The notes beneath the pieces are model-generated. The model saw nothing but the letters and a program-made list of their open reading frames with translations. It did no database searches and was not told where the DNA came from. From positions 10,557,469 to 10,621,468 of the forward strand of contig CP034976.1 of the NCBI GenBank assembly GCA_004026145.2: a stretch of DNA of 64,000 nucleotides, read 5' to 3'. The translations under genes were made by a program, and so were the position numbers. The stretch's first letter is position 1. The number at the start of each line of letters is the position of its first letter. This document shows positions 24,703 through 38,700 of this stretch, one piece after another. The stretch comes from Takifugu bimaculatus (taxonomy: Eukaryota; Chordata; Actinopteri; Tetraodontiformes; Tetraodontidae).

Positions 24703-27117
24703 GCCCACTGCCTAGCAACCTCAACACCAGATTGAGAATGTGTACAGTAGCTCGCAGTCTGCTTCTGCTTACTCTCACCAATCCAGATAATTACTCACAA
24801 ATACTGGAAAACCAACAAGGAGAAAGTGATCCAAATTTAAAGAGCCAGTTCACCCCAGAAATGGCAGCCCGCTCCTTCACATAGGTACAACTACCCACAC
24901 AACCAGAGGCGATGATGGCACCAACTTCAAATGTGAAAAAACACAAAGATTTGGTCGTTTGTGTCAGTAGAACCAACTTAAAATCAGCGGGGACCCTTCC
25001 AAATGTGTACTTTTGTCTCTGCATCATCGCCTGCACCTCCATCCATAGAATACTGAGTTCAGCTTCAGTCGGGTTCGAGAGGGTTCCCAACAGCAGCGGG
25101 GAGCCACACACTGAGAGAAGGCATGTTTTCTTTCCCCTTTCCTCCCAAATTGTAAAGACTTGTCATAAACTACGCTGGTGGCTTTCACACCAATCCCTGA
25201 AAAGTAGCATCCACATAAAAAAGGCTCTAAACTGTTTGTCTTTATGAGGCTTTCACTGAGGCTGTGCGGTTTGGATTTGGAACCCTTTTTTTTTTTGAAA
25301 CAGCACTAAAGTTTGACTTATTACTTGTTCAATAAAAATATAGTTGTGATGGTTAATACTTGATATTAATTGTAGGTGGTTATTAAGCTTAAAGTCATTC
25401 TCTGTCACATGCACTTGTCTAAATTTGGCCACCAGCAAGGTTTTACACCAGTCGGGGGGGAACAGAAATCTCCTCAAAGTGCTGAATCACTCTCAAATTA
25501 AGATAACCAGGACGCTCACCCGCTTTTGTGCCGTTCCTGTAGTGCCAGAAGTGGTAAACTGTTTTCCCTCCATATTTAATTCTGCTCCGTTTCGGGTGTA
25601 ATCGGGTGGAAATTGGGGGAAAATAGGGGGCTGTGGGGGTGGTCAGGGTCGGGGTGCGGGGTAGAATGGAGCAATTGTTCTGATAAAGGCCTCACGTTGG
25701 GTCCACTTTGATGTTCCTCTGGGGATATTTTGGGATTTTACAGTAGCATTACACTCCATTATTTCATGCCTGTTGCTGGCAATAACAACCCTGCAGAGGT
25801 CATCAGAATAGACTTCTACTTTTTATTATTTTTAAATAAATGTTTGGATTGCAATAATAATGAAATACAGTTCACCACATTCTCAGTACCACGAGGTTGG
25901 TTTTACACGCATGGAAACCCAACAAAAATTCAACTTTGAGTTTCTGTTTTTTGCTTTTCCCCATCGTGTATACAAGCAGACAGGCTCCCACTGATCTATT
26001 ATGCAGCAGAGCCTTTCTCATGCATGTCTTGAATGAAAGCCAGCGTATCGATGGTCCGGGGATAATCACGTTTTCCTGAGGCAGGCTTAGCCGCACTAAA
26101 TAAGCCACACAGCAGAGAGAGGAGGGGGGAAAGGTGGGTCACACAAACACTTGTCTATGCGGGGAAAGATGGAGTCCCACCACCAACCCGTCCAAAAAAA
26201 GTTCAGTCTAAAAAGTTTCTGACGGACGGATGAAAATGGAAAAGAAGCGAGTTCGGACTAGAATGGAGCTCGGAACAGAGAGTTTATGTGTTGGAACTGG
26301 ATGCCAAAGGGTTCCTACCTCTCGGATTTGTCCCTCAGCAGGTGCATCTGGCACGTTTCAGAGATGCTGCAGCGTCCATGACTCAAACCGTCTCCTCCGC
26401 CAGTTTGCGCGTGTTGCGCAGCCTCAGCGGAATAACGCGTCTGCGGGTTTGTCTTAAAAGAGGCCAGAAAAGTTGCGGATTCCTGCCCTTTGCCGTCAAC
26501 TACTTACTCGGGTTTGCGATTGACAGAGTTTAGTGCAGCTTTTCCAAAGCGCACAAAGTGGATATTTGCATTAGGCCGACCCTCCCCTCGCCTTTCATAG
26601 CTGCCATTGTTTGTCTCAGTCGGGGCTCGGATTCAGTCCTTCTCTAAATCCCTGACGACCGAGGCAGGGAATGCTGCTCTCTCTGAACCGCGCAGCCAAT
26701 TAACAAAAGCGCGCAGATCTGGGGCCGCACAAAAGAAGTACATTTATTACATGTCTGGTGATACTTTTAATTATCTTTAATGCCCAGAATAATCTGTCCC
26801 ATTTAAGCCCACTTTAGCTCTGACTGAGCACATTTGTCGTTGATCATATAACGTAAGATAAATGCATTTACCCAAATACAGATGCACATTTCCAATTTCA
26901 TGCAACGTTTCTATAAGTTTGAGCCGCTTTTACGTAACTGCATGTATATGGAATTTGGAATTTAAAAAAAAATAATTTTGATGTAAGAAGTACGTGATTA
27001 TTGCATGAACAGACAGGTCAAATCTAGTTTTTACAGGCATGCTGGCCCGTCTTTACGCTGGAGCTGTCGTTTAAACGCCACACGACTGGATCGACTGTTC
27101 TTTCAGTGGATTCTGAT

Positions 27118-27132
27118 GCTACCTAGCGGCTG
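27118..27132 (+). promoter_or_regulatory. CTCF-like motif downstream of nkd2
   Basis: GCTACCTAGCGGCTG resembles a CTCF core of the GCCACCTAGCGGC kind. It lies about 0.5 kb beyond the likely 3' end of nkd2. It is a motif match only. Confidence 0.25.
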
Positions 27133-27663
27133 ACCTGGAGACAACCTGTTGATCCGCCTGAGGACAAGCACAGGTGCATCTGATGGACCTCATCACCTCT
27201 GTCTGCTGCTTTGCACCGGGGCTTTGGTGTGATATTACTGCATTATTTGTTTCTTAGTTTGTATATTATTGGTATATTACATTATTTTCATGCAAATGGT
27301 AAAATACAGATTGCCCCAGCACAGATTATGATGCCATGCCTCCATTTTGGTATGTAGATCCCATTGTGGGGTTATTTAGCACCCATTACTTCCAAGTTTT
27401 TCACCCTGAGGCACTGGAAAAAAATATTCATCCTGACAATCAATGCTTACCCGAGAGTGTGAGGAGCAAACCAAAATGAGTGTAAACTTAAGTAGGAATC
27501 GTTTGTGTTGTGGACTGTAACAGTAACAGAGCTGCCTTATTCTGATGTGACCTTCAGCACTGATTCCTGTTTCTCCTCATGTGAAATGACAGTGAAATCC
27601 ACAAGGGGCACGAGCGGGACAAACGAAGCGGTCACTCCAATCGTATAAATGAACTAAATAATG

Positions 27664-28373
27664 TTTATTAAAATTTATAAAAGGCAAAATACATATATGC
27701 ATAATTATATCCGTGATGAAATATGCATATACAGTAAATAATTATACAGTAAAATGTGTTTACATATATATATAACTTTTTATTATACATATAGCAAGAT
27801 AAATTTGCATTAAAACTGGCAGTGGTGATTTCTTCCCCCTCTCCCCTCCCTCCTGCTACATGCACACACACACCCACACACACACACACACACCTACACA
27901 CGCACACACACCCTACAGGAAACCCCTCTCCCTCTGTGGAGAGCTTGAGGAGCAGCAGCACCTTTACACCTGAGATCCATGTTTTGGAAAGGTCCCCCTC
28001 CTGGAACACACCCAATCGAACTTATAGCTTCCCGGGATTTCAACCGACAGCATCAGGAGGGCATTGATGGTCCAAAGGCCTCTGATTCCTCATGTGGTAT
28101 CTCTTCCCTAAATTAAGATGGGTTAGCAATCCCAGCGGAAAAAAGAAAATCTACGCAAAGACTTCAAAAGTGTGCCACACATTATTACATGGTTAACTTC
28201 AGAACAACAATCCTTCTGGTCCAGTATCGTCTGCTGTCACACTTCGTGGTTCCTTGTCAGATCGCAGCACCTGCAGAGCTTCAAAGAGGAGAGTGAAAAG
28301 ATCCCGGAGTGAGACTGGTGTAGCTGGTTGTGGTTGGTCCTGTACAGTTCCAGTGGCTGCACTCTGAAGGCAG
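27664..28373 (-). terminator. nkd2: nkd2 3' UTR with polyadenylation signal
   Basis: The minus strand after the nkd2 stop codon carries about 700 nt of non-coding sequence, including a CA-rich stretch at 27861-27913. A canonical AATAAA lies at 27669-27664 in an AT-rich context, the likely cleavage signal. Confidence 0.55.
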
Positions 28374-31300
28374 TCAAGTCTGATGGTAGTGGTGGTAGTG
28401 GTGATGGTGGTGGTGTTCGTGGTGATGGTGGTGCTCGTGCCGCTGCACCACGGGAACCACGAACCCTGGGCTGCCGGGAGGCCCGGACCCCTGCTCCCTC
28501 TCCAGGCTCGGCAGCACGGAGGGCACAGCTGGCTGCTGGGGGTGTGACGGGGGCGACAGCGGGGTTTTGGATGGAGAAATGCCATCACGCGCCTTTGCTC
28601 TCACGCGTTTGCTGTGGCTGTATTGCAGTGGGTGCTGATGGTGGCCGGACGACTGGCCTTGGTGGGGTAAGTGGTAGACGTCCTGACCTCCGTGTCCAGC
28701 TCCACCGCTGTGCAGCACACTTGGAGGTGGGTGGTGGCCGTGGCATTTGATGGACTTGCCACCTCCGCTGGCTCCATTATTCCCTCCCTTGTAGGTTCCT
28801 TTGGGGGACTTGAGGAACTGGGTCTTGCTTCGCAGCTCCGGAGCAACGTAGGTGTCGCCGATGACCTGCGAGCGCCGATGGTGAACAATTTGGGCCTCCT
28901 GGGAGCGTGAGCGGGTCTGGCTCTGATGGCTGCGACCTTGAGCCTCCTGAGGTGGAAAGGTAGGAGGGGTTCCTGGAGAACCAACGAGAGATACGGTCTC
29001 AAAGGTTTTCCAGGTACAACGTTTAGTCCAATTTTTACACAGCAAAAGAACAACAGACACTTGCCTTCAAATCTGGAGGTGTAGTTCTCTATACCAGCGA
29101 GGTCCAGGTAGTGATTCCTCCTCTCTGTGTTCTCATCCACGCAGTAATGCCGACCCTCTGCAGCTGGAACGTCATTACTCTGCCCCTCTGCTGCAGAAAT
29201 AAGCAGCACCTTCATGAGCTGCCGTCTATTTACACAAACTGGTCAACTGGCACTGTGCTTCTTCAGGGTGCATTCATTTTACCTGATGTAGGAGGACATC
29301 CTTTTGTCAGCCGAGCGCCCCTCCTCCTGATGGCTACGGTCTGAAGACAGACAGGACCAGAATGTTAAAGAATTCAAAAAGCTGTTAGATTTTCTTCCAC
29401 CATTCCATTTATCCCCTTTTGTGTGCATGAAGCTGATTAAAAATAACAAGTGAACTTTAGGGAAATAGACATTTTGAACTAAACTGTTTTAAATACTGTT
29501 AAATCCACGTGATATGGGGCAAACAAAATCCTGCCTGAGCACAGATCTACCTGTTCCTGTTTCTCTCCTGTGACACCTGGGCTCTGGGGTGACAGTCAGT
29601 TTGACGCGTAAAGTCTTGCTCTTGTTGTGGCAGGAGTGGTTGACGGAGGCATCCACCACATCATAGATTGTGTGCATTAGGCTGGACATGTCCTATGATG
29701 ACAATCGACGCACAGTTTTCCATTGCTGTCTGTATAAATCACTTGCATGGTGGGTCAAAATAAACACACACACAAACCTCTTTTGTAACTCGGCCACTGT
29801 TGTCAAAGTCATAAAGAGTGAAAACCCATTCCTGGCGGTTGTCATCCTCCACAGAAACATCACACTCCAAATCCTGTGTGAACAACAAAAGCCTTCATCG
29901 TTTTTCAAATAAATAAATGAGAAACGGCAAGACGAGGCTGCAATATTTAACTTGAGACACCAGGGGGTAGCAAAGCGCAACCTAATCAGTGATCATTGCA
30001 GCCAACTCTTACTTCTTAAACTTCTTCTTCTTAACTGACTTCTTAAAAGAAACAAATGTTGTTTTTCTTCATTTACCAAGGGAACAGACTGTGCCATAGG
30101 AGGATGATACTGTCCATTCTAATTAAAGTCATTAAACAGTCCTTTGTGCATGAGTTTGGACTTTCTAGCAAGAGCTTGGGAAAAATTGGGGTCTCATCCA
30201 GAAAACATTTGACATCACTCAATCTTTTGGGTTACAGACAACAGAGCAGAGTCTGGCTGAATTTCAAGTTTCTGAATGTTAACCACTCTCTGATGTGTTT
30301 ATCGTTTGTGGGGGAGTCCAGAGAGATTATGTGGGGTGGTATCATTCCACCATTGTAATCAGTCCAGGGGCATAAAAGTTCCCAGCCTGTGTTATATTAG
30401 GTTCTGAAAGAAGTCTCAACCTTCTTACATGAGGAGGAAGACCAGTGCTAAAAGACCAGAAATACCAGAATTGATGGCTACTGCACAGATATGACCAGAT
30501 TCACACAATAAAGGACAGACATTATACCATCCAGAGCCTACCAGATGTGTGAGTGACATCTAAACAGCTGTACAAATGGATGCACAACTTGGATGGTTAA
30601 AAAAATGAAGGGAAAAAAGAGTAAAACACAAAAAACAAAAGGTGAATGTGAGAGAAGCTCTTCATCTCATGGGAAAGTTTTAAGAAAGAGCAAACTGGGC
30701 TTGTGGGAATACTGGAAACAGTTGCTAATTTTCAGGAAATCAGGACAGATAGTAGAAGAGGAAGATAACCCTGGCTGCACAGATCACAAGGACACATGGA
30801 GCAGTTTAGAAGGTTGTGGGGTGGAGGAGAAGAACAAACACAGATAGACCATAAATCTTATCTGCGTGTCCACCGAGCCCGAATGGAAACATTCAATTAT
30901 CTACTGGCTGATTATCCACCTCCGCGCAGAGTATCAACTGATGAACATCTGATCAGAAGCTAAGCTACATTATTGCAACGTTAATAATCCTACATCCAAA
31001 CTGATGCGTTTCTTCCCGGCAGCTTTGGTGGCATCCCTCAGAACGTCCTGTTCCACGTCCTCCGAGTGAAGATAGTTTTCACAACCCTCAGCTTTCTCCG
31101 GAGGAAGAAGCACTGAAAACAAAGGGGGGGGGGGTATTTAATGCCGTGTAACCCGGGGAGAAGTTTGTAAGATGGCATTTCCTTCTTCAGACAATAAGAA
31201 TACGTTCTTCTCCACCTACCCTCTAGGGGACAGTGTTGATCTGTGAATTGCGCATCCTTCGGTTCACCATTTGGAAACTCCTGGGGCAGGGAAAGAAATG

Positions 31301-32650
31301 AAGAGGTGGGGGTCAGAGATGTAAGCGAATCTACAGTTCAAACCACAGACACAGGGAAAACAAACAGTTCCAGCTCAAGCATTTCCTCTTCAGATGAGAG
31401 GCAGAGGAGGCTGGAGGCTCCAGCACGGCCAAACACTTTGAACATCTGCACGCCTATTGTGTTTCGCCGTCTGGGACGCAGCAAGTGTGGCAACAGACAC
31501 GTTTTTAAAGAGTTCTTTCAACTCTTCAAACAGAACCCTCATATCCATCAAAACAACACCCGACAACCCATAATGCATTTCATCATCTCTCTGTGTCAGC
31601 CAACCTATTTATTCTCATTCGGCCCAACAAGCAGCCCTGAGCGGAGATACTGATGGGAAGGAACAAAGAGTTTGAAGTCTGAGGAGTTTGGCTCGTGAAA
31701 AAATTATTTATATTCAAGAAAAAACCACCTTCGGGATGAGGGGAGGAAAAGTTCTGCAGCCCTCATATGTTAATAATCTCTCCTGCCTTAAAGAGAACCA
31801 CATTCTACTTGAACGCACACACACACACACGCACACATTTTAATTACAAATGGATTGTGGAAACAATGAAAATTAAATGCAGCACAGGCCCTGAACCAAA
31901 AGCGTTTTAAACAACAAATGAGCCTCTTTATTTACATCATTCTCAGCCCTCCAAGCTGCTCTGCACACGCTTTGAAATGAGACCTCGCCAGACTGCAGCA
32001 AGACAAATAAAAAGCAGACAGATGCAGGAACACTAAAGAACTCCATGTACCTTCATGGAGGCACAACTGAGGGTCCGAACATCTGTATGCGTTTAGGTGA
32101 ACCCCCCCTCCTTTCCCCTTCCCCTGTTTCTCAGAGTAATGACACCACCGGGGGCCTGTGGTCCTATTTAACAATCTCAGAACCTGTGATTATTCTTCAC
32201 TTCAGAGGATGATACCTCCAGCCTGTAATCTGTGATCCGGCCCTGACCCTCACTGCCGATGTGGGGGGGGGGGGGAATGGGCTGAATGTCAGGGTTAAGG
32301 CTTGGACTGGCCCGGTAAATTGGCCGACGGAGACATTGAAAGAAAACAGCAAAGGAGTGGAAGAGGGAAATGGGAGAGGGTCAGGAAGTAAGTGGGTGGA
32401 AGAACACGCTAAAAGTCGCCGCCGACGGGGGACGATAATGAGCAGAGAACTTTGCTAAAGGGGAAATATGGCCTTTCTGGTGCTTTACGCAAGCCCCCGT
32501 GAGCTCAGTGGGGGAAAGTGGAGGTGGACATTCTATCAATCCTGGAAGGATTTCTGGGAAAGGTGGGGAAGGAAAATGGTGAAGCTCCCTAGTCCCCAAA
32601 CACACAGCAGTCTTTAATCACCAAATACACGCTAGAGACCAGACGCATCT

Positions 32651-32734
<84 letters not shown>

Positions 32735-35700
32735 TCCATCTTTTGTGGTTGCTGCAGCCAAGTGTTTGTTTACTTTCTCCGCTGGATGCTTTTATCTCCT
32801 GCCTTGTGCTGCAGTCCCTTAATGAAGGGCAGCGTGTACGGAGGAGGGAGTTCACAAAGACGCGCCGTTTCGGGAACATCAAAGAGGCGCGGAGCCGCTC
32901 TCCTCGTCAACACGAGGGCGGAGAGCAAGGTAGAAGCGGCGCTAAATGAAAGACAAGACGCAGTGTTCGCGCGAAACAAATCAATCAACAGCGAATCTCG
33001 CCTCTAATTAAAATTCAGATGTCTGGGGACATTTTGCTGAGCACACAAGGAGGGAGCCGCGCTTTGGGTTACTCGCCCAAACCGACTCCCTTCTCCACCA
33101 GCACCACCTCCATCCTCATTACATTCATTGGGAAAGCTAATGAGAGAGCAGACTGGGTCCGACCGCAGTCTGCAGTTTATCGTCTACACACATGGCATCT
33201 CCATTCACGTCGCCCACAGTGTCAGGCTCAAATCTGCCCACCACATGTGTAATTAACTGCTTTCTGGCATCCAGCGGCCCTCATTCTTTCGCTATCGGAT
33301 CACAAGTCCGGGCCACACAAATGTGTTTGCATTTCGGGGCGAAATGCTCCCAGTTTGTGTGGAACAGCAGAACGCGTCTTGTGATATCCACATCTAGGCC
33401 GCGTGTGATCTCAGGTGTGGGGACGACAGACGGAAAGCAGCGCAGATGCTACAGGGAGATGACAAGCAGCTTTCAGCTGCCTTCAAAAAAAAAAAAAAGC
33501 ATTGGAAAAAGGTACTGACAGAATTCTGGTTCTGCCTCTGAGATGCCTCGGCATGAGAGACAGACAGGGGAGTGTGTGATGTTGGAGACCGTTTAATGGC
33601 GCGGTTCTGCCAGGCTTACCTAAAGCCTCAGACTCCTGCCAGACTTTTATGTGGGATAGGGCAACCAGGTGACATCAGACATCCCCCAGCACTCACTCGC
33701 TCTCTCTGCCCGCCCGCCCGCCACCCACCCACCCACCCATCCTCCCACTGGAAAACACTGCACATCTTTGTTCTCATGTCCCCACCTCAAGCTCCTCTAA
33801 ATAAAGTGCACATACTGCTTTTAGACCCTTCTTCCAACCATATGATGCCGCTGTTGTTGAGCATCACAGACCGCTCACAGGAAAAGGAGCATGAACACCT
33901 GGATCCTTTCTCACCGTCATGAAGATGAGCGGTTTTCAGAAATATCTTAATCCCCGAGTGTCTTTAGATCCTCACGTTTAAATATTCCGATTCAGAGGGT
34001 GTTTCGGGAGGCTTCGGTTTTTCTTCTACGGGAAGTTTTCTAGAAATTCAGTGTTTGGGGGAGCGCCGCAGGGAAGCCTTGATGACCACCGGCTGACCAA
34101 AATTCGCACTCCCAGAAGCCATTAATTGGGTATGATTGCTGGGTTCCCTTGGTGATAAAAACTGGGATTTAGCACAATCAACACAGAGAAAAGAGCGCTG
34201 GTTCATAAACAAACTGCATACGCTTCACCGCATAATGAAACCGGAGAGGGAGTGGGGCCATTGAGAAACATAAGCCCTCCATTCCAAAAGAAACCAGCCT
34301 GGCCTCCACTCAAAACCAGATGTGAGCGGTTATGCTGAAAAGAGGCCGAGCAAAAGCAAGACGGGGTGAAAAAGAGGGGGAAGGGGCAGGAGCTGGAAAT
34401 ACAGGCAGAGTTAAAGGCAGAAGGCCGCTCACAAACCTTCTGTCCCGAGATGGTCAAAGAACAATATGTTGCTCTCTGGACAGCCGGGATGAAAGTTCTC
34501 TCTCTGCACCTCAGATTTTAGTCCAAGTTGGTATAATTACTGTGCTGAGAGTCAGCGGGGCAAAATTGGCCTCAGCACGTATTGGGTAGCGATAAAATAA
34601 ACAGAGCTGGATCGGAGTTAGCCTGCTCAATATAGTCATCTCAACCACAGTAAGAATATGAGATAACCACGTTTTATGAAGCGGTTTCTCTCTACACACT
34701 GTTATCCTGACAGAGTCCTTCAAGGTCAAACTATACTGGTTTGACCCTTGTCGTTACTCGCTGTGTTTGCCTCTTGCTGAGGGTATTTCTTTAAGCTGCG
34801 CTTAGGTGCCTTCCTGTGAATGGAAATGAAATCAGAGCATGATGCATTTCTGTCATCTGGACTCTCCCTGTGTGGCAAAGATGGCAGATATGGCCTTTCC
34901 AAGGTAGCCGAGGTCAAACTGGAGGCAGGACCTCTCCCTTGGCAGGACATGAATCACAGCGGCGAAGCCCCTTTGGCGCTAATAGAACAACAGCTGTGGG
35001 GAGAGACGAGCGTGCCCATCTATGTAACAAAAGCATGTCGACCACTAAACGGTCGCGCCCCTTCCAGCAGGACAGGACATTTCCTGCAGTCCGCGCGCTC
35101 CTCCGGCCCCTCCTGATCCCACTGCCGTCTTCCTTTCTGTCACTCCGACTGTGACATGCTGAAAGGAATCAGCGCAGATTAGCGTCACTCGCTGACCACC
35201 CTGCATCTGCTGCCAGCGCTGCGCACTGCCGGGCTTGATTAAAACGGGCTTTGATAGGAGCCTGCGTAACGTAGCGTCAGCCTCTCAGCTGTCACGCTGG
35301 CAGCTAGCGCGGGCACTCGGAAAAAGGTGCTTCATGCCAGTGGCTGGTTTCGCAGCCGTGGACTGGGGTTAGGCAAATGTATTCAATTATAGAGGCTGGC
35401 GGCTGAAAGCGTGGCCGCGCTGGCAAACGTTCAAACATTTCTAGTGACCGTCTATTTAGGCGGTCTATACGGTAGCAGCGGTATCTCGAGCCGCCTGTCA
35501 CACCCCGTTTCAATCTGTCGGTACGGCATTTAAAGCACATTAAACTCAGAATGTTTAAGGAATACTCAACAGAGCAAGAAACAAAACCAAACTGCAGCCG
35601 ACCAGCAGAGGGCCGATAAAGCCTTTTGTCTATTTGAGTGATTTGTCGGTTTGATGATCACTTTGGCTGCATAATAACACTCCGCAAAAGCTATCATCCC

Positions 35701-38700
35701 TTCCCCACAAAAAAGTGGACAAGATACCAGTAGACACACAATCTGGATTTCAAACACACAACCGGACCAACAAGAAAGAGGCGGCGCAGGGCGACGGCAT
35801 TTCAAAGTCTGTGTCGGACAGGCGGTTAGACTCCGACAGGATATTCCTCTGTTTCTGGCCTCCATGTGAAATTCTGTAAGCTCCTGAGCAGGGCCCCGGC
35901 TCTCAAGGCTGGCCAATGGGGAGCGTGCCTGGGCCGATAAAGCTCGGAGGATTTGTTCCACATTCCACAAGCCCTTTAAACAACATGCAGATCTCAGAAT
36001 GTCGGGTTGGCGGGCGAGGCGGCCCCAGCGTCCATCTCATTATGGCCGAAAGTGACTCCGCTTTCCCTGGGTCGTGCAACCCCTCCTGCCAGCGTCCAGC
36101 TGAGCGGCATTTAGAAAGCGGTGAGCTGAGAGGGTGTCGTGTAGCCAACCGTTCGGCGTAAATCAGCCCTTCAAACTGATCGCCTGTCAGCTACAGTCAA
36201 CAGGGCTTTCCCGGCACCCCATTTCAACAGCCTCTCAGCTGTAATGGGGCTTTTTGTGTACTGCGGTTAGTGTCGGGTTGCAGCCGCCCATCCGAGGTTG
36301 AGATGTCAGTTGTAATTGTTCTCACCTGCGAGATAACCACCGACGTTGATTTTCTCTCTGCGTGTTCTGCTAAGCTGAGCGGGATCTGAGTCACGGCTTT
36401 AAAAAGCGGGCCTGGCGGTTCACACGGGCGAGGCTCTGTAGTCGGGGGCCCGTGGAGCCACTGGCGTTACAGCACTCCTGCGGGTGACTGAGAAATGTAA
36501 ACAAGCTAGGTGGCGGAAGGACAGCTGCGTACCGGCGTGGAAGAGAAGCAACAAAGGCTGAGATTTACTCACTCAAGGTCACGTTAGGGAGCAGAGCGCC
36601 ACGTTGTAATTTCATTCATGTAATCGTATGTTTTTAGCGCTCGACTTCAGTTGTGAGACCATTGTTTTCACAGTTTGAATCCCCAAAATTTGAACATGTT
36701 TGTGTCATATATCTATTTAATTAGTACCACTCTTTTCTTGCCTGTTTGCAATTTCACCAGCTCATTCTCTGCTTACTAGCCACTTCAGCCCTCGTTAATG
36801 TAGCGTGTGGCTAATTTCAACATCAACAGCGCACTTGTAGGTCTTTAATCACTCACATGGATTATTCGCGTGAACATTAAATTTAGCCTCTATTATAACC
36901 AAAATAACGGGGAGCTGGCTTTAGTTCACAACATTTATCCCAGTTTACTCAAATTGCTAATTCTTTTGCTCATGTAATTCACTTTCAGTGGGTGTAATTG
37001 AGCTCTCTGCAGTCCGCTGAGTTGTCTATTCCCTAGTGTCGGACTACCACTGGCTGAGAATAACTGGAGCGCACGCTTTAATTACATCTATCTGAACCGT
37101 AACAACTGCAAAGGTTCGGCTGGCTTGTGAGCGAGCTGCTGCTGGATTCACGGTCATGCCTAACAGCGGGATTAGCAAAGGTTCAGGGTCAGAACCACAG
37201 TTCCTCAGCCCGCTGGTTACTACTCCCTCTGGAAACCTGCAAGGAGAGGCAGAGATGCATGCGACTGACAACGATAAGAGAGGCTTCAGCGGCTGTGACC
37301 AATCAGCCAGTAATGTAGCGTACACTCTCAACGCATCCATCTGGGAGACTTATAGGGCAAATTGTGACTGGAGCCAGCCCTTCAGAGAGATTCTCACTCC
37401 ATGGTCAGATACGTATTAAAGCAAAGGATTCAAAACATACAACCCAAGCATGCAGAAACCCTAATAACTCATATACCATCGCCTTGTTTCTACGCCCCCT
37501 GGCACAAACCGCAATTCCGACTACACACCACATGTTTGCATGTTTGAAACTGTTCCTCCGTCATGTTTGGGGGAAAATATATTGGCTCTGCAGGCTGTTG
37601 CAGTTTTAACAACAAACACCTTAAGGCTGACATGCAGGGAAAAAAATGGATGTGGTGCATATTCAAAGCAGCTGCGCCTCTTTTTATCTCGCAGATCTCT
37701 GTGGTTGTTAACTCTTTCCGCCTCTGCGTCTCCCTGCGGTTGCAGATTGTCTGAAATGGGAATTCTTGACACATAGAAAACAGGCTGAATTCCAAGCTGC
37801 GAAGTTCCTCACAAGACTGGAACTGGACACGGAGTCATTTCAGGGTCAAAGATTTTTCCCTTTTTTTCTGGAGGATTCCTGAAAAATCCACTCCAGCTGA
37901 GCTCAGGAAGCAGATGAGACTCTGTGATCTTTGGATGATGCGGAGGAATCTTGGGATATGTGAAAGGGATCATTGCTAAATGGCCACTGGCTGCACTGTT
38001 CCGGCGTATGACACCCAGAAAAGGGGGACAAAATTAAAGGGGAACAGAGGAAATGTAGGGAAAAAAAAGAAAAAGAAAGCAGCACAACATTCCAGCAGCA
38101 GATTACTGATGCCCCAAAATCACGCAGAGCTCATTCATACTGCTCCTGAATTATTCTCAAAGGAAATGACTGATTGAGGAGGGGGGATGTAAGGGCAGGC
38201 ACATGATGAATTACTTTTGAAAACATTGCTACAAGACATGAATTTTTAAGTTCCCTGCTGCAAACTGCGAATTGTAATTTTACATGTGACACAGAAATAT
38301 GCCAAAAGGGGGGTTTCTGCAGTTAAACCTCAGCCAGACCTGCAACATCTGAGCCTCCTGCTTTTGGACTCCGCCTGCCATGTGTGCACTTTATTGACCT
38401 GACAGACTAGCCGTGTGTGTGTCTGAAACACTGTTCCCCAGTGTGAAATTCTGCAACGCAATTCATCCATGGCACAAGCACAGATCAAAAGGCTACGGTG
38501 GAGAGGGGGCAGCTCAGCGGCGCACGCAGAGAGCTGCTGCTTTCACAGCCGTAATTACTGGAAAGCACAGCTATATGTGGCGAGTAAGGGAATTTAAAGG
38601 GAGACGGGCGAGCTTAGCTCGACCGCCCGTACCTTCTTATCTTATCTCAGGGTATAAAGGCAACAAAGCTGATGAAGCCTGGTCTAGTCTGGAGGCGGTC

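Larger units (their letters stand above)
15024..27650. other. 5' region of plekhg4b / intergenic DNA towards nkd2
   Basis: This 12.6 kb stretch shows no convincing protein-coding exon on either strand. It may hold the plekhg4b promoter and 5' introns, since that gene lacks a clear first exon. An acceptor-like site and a strong GTGAGT donor bound 22740-22637 (minus), which could be a 5' non-coding exon, though it has an in-frame stop and no usable ATG. A more GC-rich patch with many CpG at 26380-26720 could be a promoter. Otherwise I see microsatellites and unique sequence. Confidence 0.5.

Noticed and set aside
27668..28015. 115-codon minus-strand open frame in the nkd2 3' UTR
   Set aside because: Most of it is a CA/TG repeat (VCVC-type translation) plus AT-rich sequence, and it overlaps the polyadenylation signal.
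28380..28450. Triplet-like GTG/GGT tract on the + strand considered as a microsatellite
   Set aside because: It is the coding sequence of the conserved His-rich nkd2 tail and is explained by that.
28328..28750. 140-codon + strand Gly-rich open frame at the nkd2 3' end
   Set aside because: It is the antisense of the His-rich tail, where CAC/CAT codons read as GTG/ATG-type repeats.
28601..29215. 204-codon minus-strand open frame overlapping nkd2 exons 9-10
   Set aside because: Only its first part (YCVDENTERRNHYLDL) is real. After the donor at 29065 it reads the intron and then exon 10 in the wrong frame.
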